Origin: Anaerolineae bacterium
GTDB lineage: Bacteria; Chloroflexota; Anaerolineae; 4572-78; J111
Assembly: GCA_023382535.1 (NCBI GenBank)
Contig: JAHDWA010000022.1
Coordinates: 1-64,000 of the forward strand
Direction: 5' to 3'
Length of the DNA stretch: 64,000 bases
The notes below the pieces were generated by a model. That model had not been told where the DNA came from, did not search any database, and saw only the letters and a program-made list of their open reading frames with translations. Shown here piece after piece: positions 60,510 through 64,000 of this stretch (the first letter of the stretch is position 1; each line of letters starts with the position of its first letter). The position numbers and the translations under genes were made by a program.

Positions 60510-61619
60510 TTATCTAGCAAGTGATCTAGCTTTAGCAAATGAAGCCGGAGCAGTCAGCGGTAACTTCTTGAAAAACCCGAAATTTGGATGACTGGTTGGC
60601 TTGGAAACTTGGCGGGATGCGTGGATTTCAGTAGATTTATCCACAACAGTTTCGACAAGTTCGACCTCCGGCGGCGCTGCGACTTTCTCAGGTTGTTTGC
60701 GCCGGACAGTTCTTGTCTTACAACAACCCTTTCCTTCATACAGTTCTCGCAGTTTGGCTAATGCTTCTTCTTCCATCTGCCGGACACGCTCACGCGTGAC
60801 ACCCAACGTCTGCCCAATCCTTTCCAGGGTTAGAACCGGGTAGTCGTTCAGCCCAAACCGGGATTTAATCACTTCCTGATGTCGTTCGGGAAGCATGGCA
60901 ACGAATTTATCTAAATCGCGTAACTCAGAATTCTCGGTCACATAGTGGCTGGCAACGAAGTCGCCGAGTGATCCCCCATCGCCTTCTTCACCCATCGGCT
61001 CATCAAGGGAAACCATGTAACCATCCAACAACGGTAACAGTTTCTCGACTTGCTTGATCGAAAAGCCGGTTTCCTGAGCGATAGTTTCCGCTGTGACTTC
61101 TACCCTATTTATCATCAGCCGGCTGATGGTCCGACCAACAATCACTAATTTGTGATAAGCATACGCAGGAACTCGCATCGTGCGCCCGCTGTCGGTTATG
61201 GCACGCGTAATCGCCTGCCGAATCCACCAAGTAGCATAAGTAGAGAATTTGGCGATTTTGTAATCATATTTTTCTACGGCACGCATTAAGCCAATATTCC
61301 CCTCTTGCACCAAATCGGGCAAAGGAAGCCCACGACCGATGTACTTTTTGGCGATGCTAATCACCAGGCGATAATTGGCGGCGATCAATTGCTGCTGCGC
61401 TTGTTCGCCGACACAAACAGCCAAACGCAACCCCTGGTACTGCGTTTCGCTTAATCTCGTGCCTTTTTTCATCTGACGGGCTGCCTCACGGCCTGCGATC
61501 ATCTGTTTGCCCAGGATAATAACTTCTTCATCGCTGATACGCGGAAGAGCCTCAATATCGGCCCTATAAATACGATAAATGTCCTGACTTGGAAAATCTT
61601 TGCTACTTGAAATGGGCAT
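60510..61619 (-). CDS. Sigma-70 family RNA polymerase sigma factor (primary-like, group 1/2)
   Basis: A 369-residue sigma factor with region 1.2 ([20 protein letters not shown]), region 2 ([21 protein letters not shown] then [18 protein letters not shown]), region 3 and region 4 ([25 protein letters not shown]). The -10-binding helix and the region 4 helix-turn-helix are complete. Region 1.1 is absent and the 75-residue C-terminal tail is basic and Pro-rich. I read it as a stress or secondary SigA-like factor rather than the housekeeping one. AAAGGA lies before the ATG. It sits between gyrA and a membrane protein gene. Confidence 0.88.
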   Translation of the reverse strand: MPISSSKDFPSQDIYRIYRADIEALPRISDEEVIILGKQMIAGREAARQMKKGTRLSETQYQGLRLAVCVGEQAQQQLIAANYRLVISIAKKYIGRGLPLPDLVQEGNIGLMRAVEKYDYKIAKFSTYATWWIRQAITRAITDSGRTMRVPAYAYHKLVIVGRTISRLMINRVEVTAETIAQETGFSIKQVEKLLPLLDGYMVSLDEPMGEEGDGGSLGDFVASHYVTENSELRDLDKFVAMLPERHQEVIKSRFGLNDYPVLTLERIGQTLGVTRERVRQMEEEALAKLRELYEGKGCCKTRTVRRKQPEKVAAPPEVELVETVVDKSTEIHASRQVSKPTSHPNFGFFKKLPLTAPASFAKARSLAR

Positions 61620-61669
61620 CACGATTAATTCCTTTCAGATCGTTTTTCGTTTTGGATAAAGGGGAGAGG

Positions 61670-64000
61670 TCACAGGGCCACCACTCCGGCGATGGTATCA
61701 TCCGCGCCAAAATCCACCAGCTTCTCGCCGCGTTTACGTCGATCTGCTATTAGCACACTATCCAAAGTGAGATGGTGACGTAGTCCCTTTGCAGATAGTA
61801 CGTCATACCCAGTCGCATTAGCTCGGGCGATGGTTGCCCCAGCGACCTTACCAGTTATTTTGGTAATTTCCAGGCTTTGCACCCCCTGGCCGCCCCGTCT
61901 CTGAACTGGAAACGCGACCAGGGGCACACGCTTAAGATGGCCTGTTTGGCTGACAATAATGACCTGCACTTTGTCCTCCGGCTCGATTACCACAGCAGTA
62001 ACCAGGCTATCATCTTTAGCTATTTTGATGGCGGTCATGCCGCGGGCGGAGGGGGTGGCCTGGGAATTGACCTGGGCGACAGCGAACCGAATGGCTTTGC
62101 CACCAGCAGTGAAAAACATTACTTCGGCCTTGTCACTAGACACAGCAGCGCACAGTAGTTCATCTCCTTTGCCGCTCAATCCGATCACTCCGGTCCAGGA
62201 CGCTTCTGCCAGATTCAAGTCTTCGACCTTGACTCGTTTGATATTTCCAGCTCGCGTCCCCAGTACCAGGTAGCTGTCTGTGGTTAGCACGCTTCCGCCG
62301 ATAAGATATTCACCTTTTTCCAGTCCGAGATCAGTAAAAGAAGCGGTGTTAGGTACCCGTCCAACGGTGGCTTTCCAGGCTCGCCCACGGTTGGAGACAA
62401 GTAGCACCACATCGTCCGGCTCGGTTACCAGGTGAAGCAAATGGGCCTCGACTGCTTTCGCCGATTGGCCTCCTTTGAGTTTGTAGGAGAATTCAGCCGC
62501 ATGGGTGCGCGCGATTCCGCGAGTTGTGATGGCTACCATCTGTGGCCCTTCCGGTCTGACTAAATCTGACTCGGTCCCGGCACTCAGACCAGCGGCTTGC
62601 TGCTCGCCGTCGAGGATCACCGTCCGGCGGGGCGTGGCAAACTGATTTTTGAGAGCAGTCGTCTCCTCGACAATTACCTCCAATCGCTTCGCCTCGGAGG
62701 CCAGCAGGCCTTGCAAATATTTGATGCGCGCCCGCAGTTCCTTCTCTTCGTCCTTGAGCTTGGTCCGTTCCATCGCGGCCAGGCGGCTCAATTGCATACT
62801 GAGGATGGCGCGGGCCTGAGCGTCGCTAAACTTGAATTCGCTCATCAAGTTTTGCCGCGCTGTGTCGGTTGTCTTGGATTTTTTAATAGTGGCAATGACC
62901 TGATCAATCATATCCAAGGCCCGTAGCAGCCCTTCGATAATGTGCAGGCGGGCTTCTCGCTCAGCCAACTCGTGCCGGCTGCGCCGCTCGATGACGTTCA
63001 GGCGGTGAGCGATGAATTGGGTCAGCATTTCCCGTAGCGGAAGTAGTTTAGGAACAACCTCCCCATCTTCATTTATCACCAAAGCCCGATTAATGACGCC
63101 AAAGGTCTGACGTAACTGGGTGTAAGTCAGTAGCGCTTCCAGGACCTGTTTAGGGGAAGTCCCCCTGGCTACCTCGATGACAATTCGCATGCCGGTGTAA
63201 TCGGAGGTGTCCCGCAGGTCCGTCACGCCGGCAATTCGCCCATCGCGTACTTCTTTCGCGATGCGTTCGAGTACTGTACTCTTCTGTACGGCATAGGGGA
63301 GTTCGGTTACGATGATATCGGCCTTGCCTCCTTTGGTCTCCTCGATGGAGACCCGTGCCTGGGTCACGACCCGGCTGCGTCCGGTTTCATAAGCGGTGCG
63401 AATTGTGTCGACAATCGTTTCCGGTTCACCGTTGACCCCGGGTTCAACGCGGTAACGGTAAATCATGCCGCCGGTAGGAAAATCAGGGCCAGGGATGAAG
63501 CGCATCAACTCGTCCACGGTAATGCTATCTCGCCTGTCCCAGCGGCCGGCTACGTAAATCAGGGCATCGCAGACCTCTCCCACATTATGGGGAGGAACTT
63601 TAGTTGCCATACCTACAGCCAGACCCATCGCGCCGTTGATGAGCAGGTTGGGTAAGACGGCCGGTAATATCACCGGTTCTTTAAGAGAGCCATCAAAGTT
63701 GTCGGTCCAATCGACCGTTTCTCTTTCGATATCCTGCATTATCAAGTTAGCAATAGCAGATAAGCGCGCCTCGGTATAACGCATCGCCGCAGGCGGGTCA
63801 CCGTCTATTGAACCAAAGTTACCCTGGCCATCAATGAGAGGTTCGCGCAGCGAGAAATCCTGGGCCAGACGCACCATCGAACCGTAAACGGAACTGTCGC
63901 CGTGGGGATGGTATTTACCGAGCACTTCGCCAACGACCCGAGCCGACTTTTTGTGGGGTTTGGTATAGGTCAAGTTCATATCGTGCATGGCATACAAAAT
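61670..64000 (-). CDS. gyrA: DNA gyrase subunit A, 5' end beyond the window
   Basis: The visible 776 codons lack the very N-terminus, which lies past base 64000. The active-site tyrosine is in [11 protein letters not shown], preceded by [21 protein letters not shown] and [12 protein letters not shown] coiled-coil region and the C-terminal beta-pinwheel follow, with the GyrA box QRRGGQGV, which separates it from ParC. It cuts and passes DNA with GyrB to introduce negative supercoils. HPHGD followed by SSVYGSM is the quinolone-resistance region; Ser is present at the usual first position. A short gap of 50 bases leads to the sigma-factor gene. Confidence 0.93.
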   Translation of the reverse strand: MLYAMHDMNLTYTKPHKKSARVVGEVLGKYHPHGDSSVYGSMVRLAQDFSLREPLIDGQGNFGSIDGDPPAAMRYTEARLSAIANLIMQDIERETVDWTDNFDGSLKEPVILPAVLPNLLINGAMGLAVGMATKVPPHNVGEVCDALIYVAGRWDRRDSITVDELMRFIPGPDFPTGGMIYRYRVEPGVNGEPETIVDTIRTAYETGRSRVVTQARVSIEETKGGKADIIVTELPYAVQKSTVLERIAKEVRDGRIAGVTDLRDTSDYTGMRIVIEVARGTSPKQVLEALLTYTQLRQTFGVINRALVINEDGEVVPKLLPLREMLTQFIAHRLNVIERRSRHELAEREARLHIIEGLLRALDMIDQVIATIKKSKTTDTARQNLMSEFKFSDAQARAILSMQLSRLAAMERTKLKDEEKELRARIKYLQGLLASEAKRLEVIVEETTALKNQFATPRRTVILDGEQQAAGLSAGTESDLVRPEGPQMVAITTRGIARTHAAEFSYKLKGGQSAKAVEAHLLHLVTEPDDVVLLVSNRGRAWKATVGRVPNTASFTDLGLEKGEYLIGGSVLTTDSYLVLGTRAGNIKRVKVEDLNLAEASWTGVIGLSGKGDELLCAAVSSDKAEVMFFTAGGKAIRFAVAQVNSQATPSARGMTAIKIAKDDSLVTAVVIEPEDKVQVIIVSQTGHLKRVPLVAFPVQRRGGQGVQSLEITKITGKVAGATIARANATGYDVLSAKGLRHHLTLDSVLIADRRKRGEKLVDFGADDTIAGVVAL

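Overview
The window looks like a Chloroflexota chromosome segment (Anaerolineae/Caldilineae-like) with moderate GC. The grounds are gene style rather than a marker gene: a BTAD/AAA/TPR activator, an SOS mutasome, Nit1C genes, orphan TnpB and IscB nucleases, many decayed gene stumps and small palindromic repeats. No rRNA or tRNA gene was seen, so the taxonomic call is an inference.

Region 1 (about 0-17.7 kb, minus strand). After two gene relics, a long co-directional cluster reads from right to left. It encodes a ribose-type sugar ABC importer (ATPase, permease, and a binding protein whose ligand-binding domain is duplicated in one chain), four URO-D/MtaA-family proteins, a B12-binding corrinoid protein, a CobW-type GTPase, a GntR/FCD regulator, two SDR dehydrogenases (one frameshifted), galactokinase, a metallo-beta-lactamase-fold hydrolase and a galactonate-dehydratase-like enolase. 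Together this suggests uptake of a sugar or sugar derivative, its oxidation or dehydration, and corrinoid-dependent methyl transfer.

Region 2 (17.7-26.4 kb). A patchy accessory stretch holds remnants of a GH13 alpha-glucosidase and a MerB-like lyase (frameshift plus TGA at a cysteine position), a nitrilase-superfamily amidase, a truncated N6-methylase-like N-terminus, an FmdB zinc ribbon and a very large transcriptional activator.

Region 3 (26.4-42.5 kb, plus strand). A 16 kb co-directional array combines (a) Nit1C-type genes (MSMEG_0572/Sll0783-like, MSMEG_0568 radical SAM, MSMEG_0567 GNAT, Sll0787 AIR-synthase-like, MSMEG_0565 glycosyltransferase) but no nitrilase, (b) the FdrA/YlbE/carbamate-kinase set known from oxamate carbamoyl transfer, and (c) a phosphosulfolactate synthase, an aspartase/fumarase-superfamily lyase and a PLP D-cysteine-desulfhydrase-like enzyme. 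Set (c) matches in order the first three steps of bacterial coenzyme M synthesis (XcbB1-XcbC1-XcbD1). CoM-type genes in the same window as MtaA-family methyltransferases are the most interesting metabolic link here.

Region 4 (42.5-54.2 kb). A decayed conserved gene is followed by a frameshifted TnpB with guide-RNA-like hairpins, a 146-bp duplicated 5' end of imuA, an intact IscB with an omegaRNA-like leader, and then the complete imuA-imuB-DUF6504-dnaE2 mutasome behind a LexA box. LexA-type boxes (GAAC-N4-GTTC) also lie just upstream of both tnpB genes.

Region 5 (54.2-64 kb). A hydroxyacid-oxoacid transhydrogenase-like iron ADH, a ClbS/DfsB-like protein, a TPR stump, a 560-aa TnpB, a membrane protein, a primary-type sigma factor and the 3' part of gyrA.
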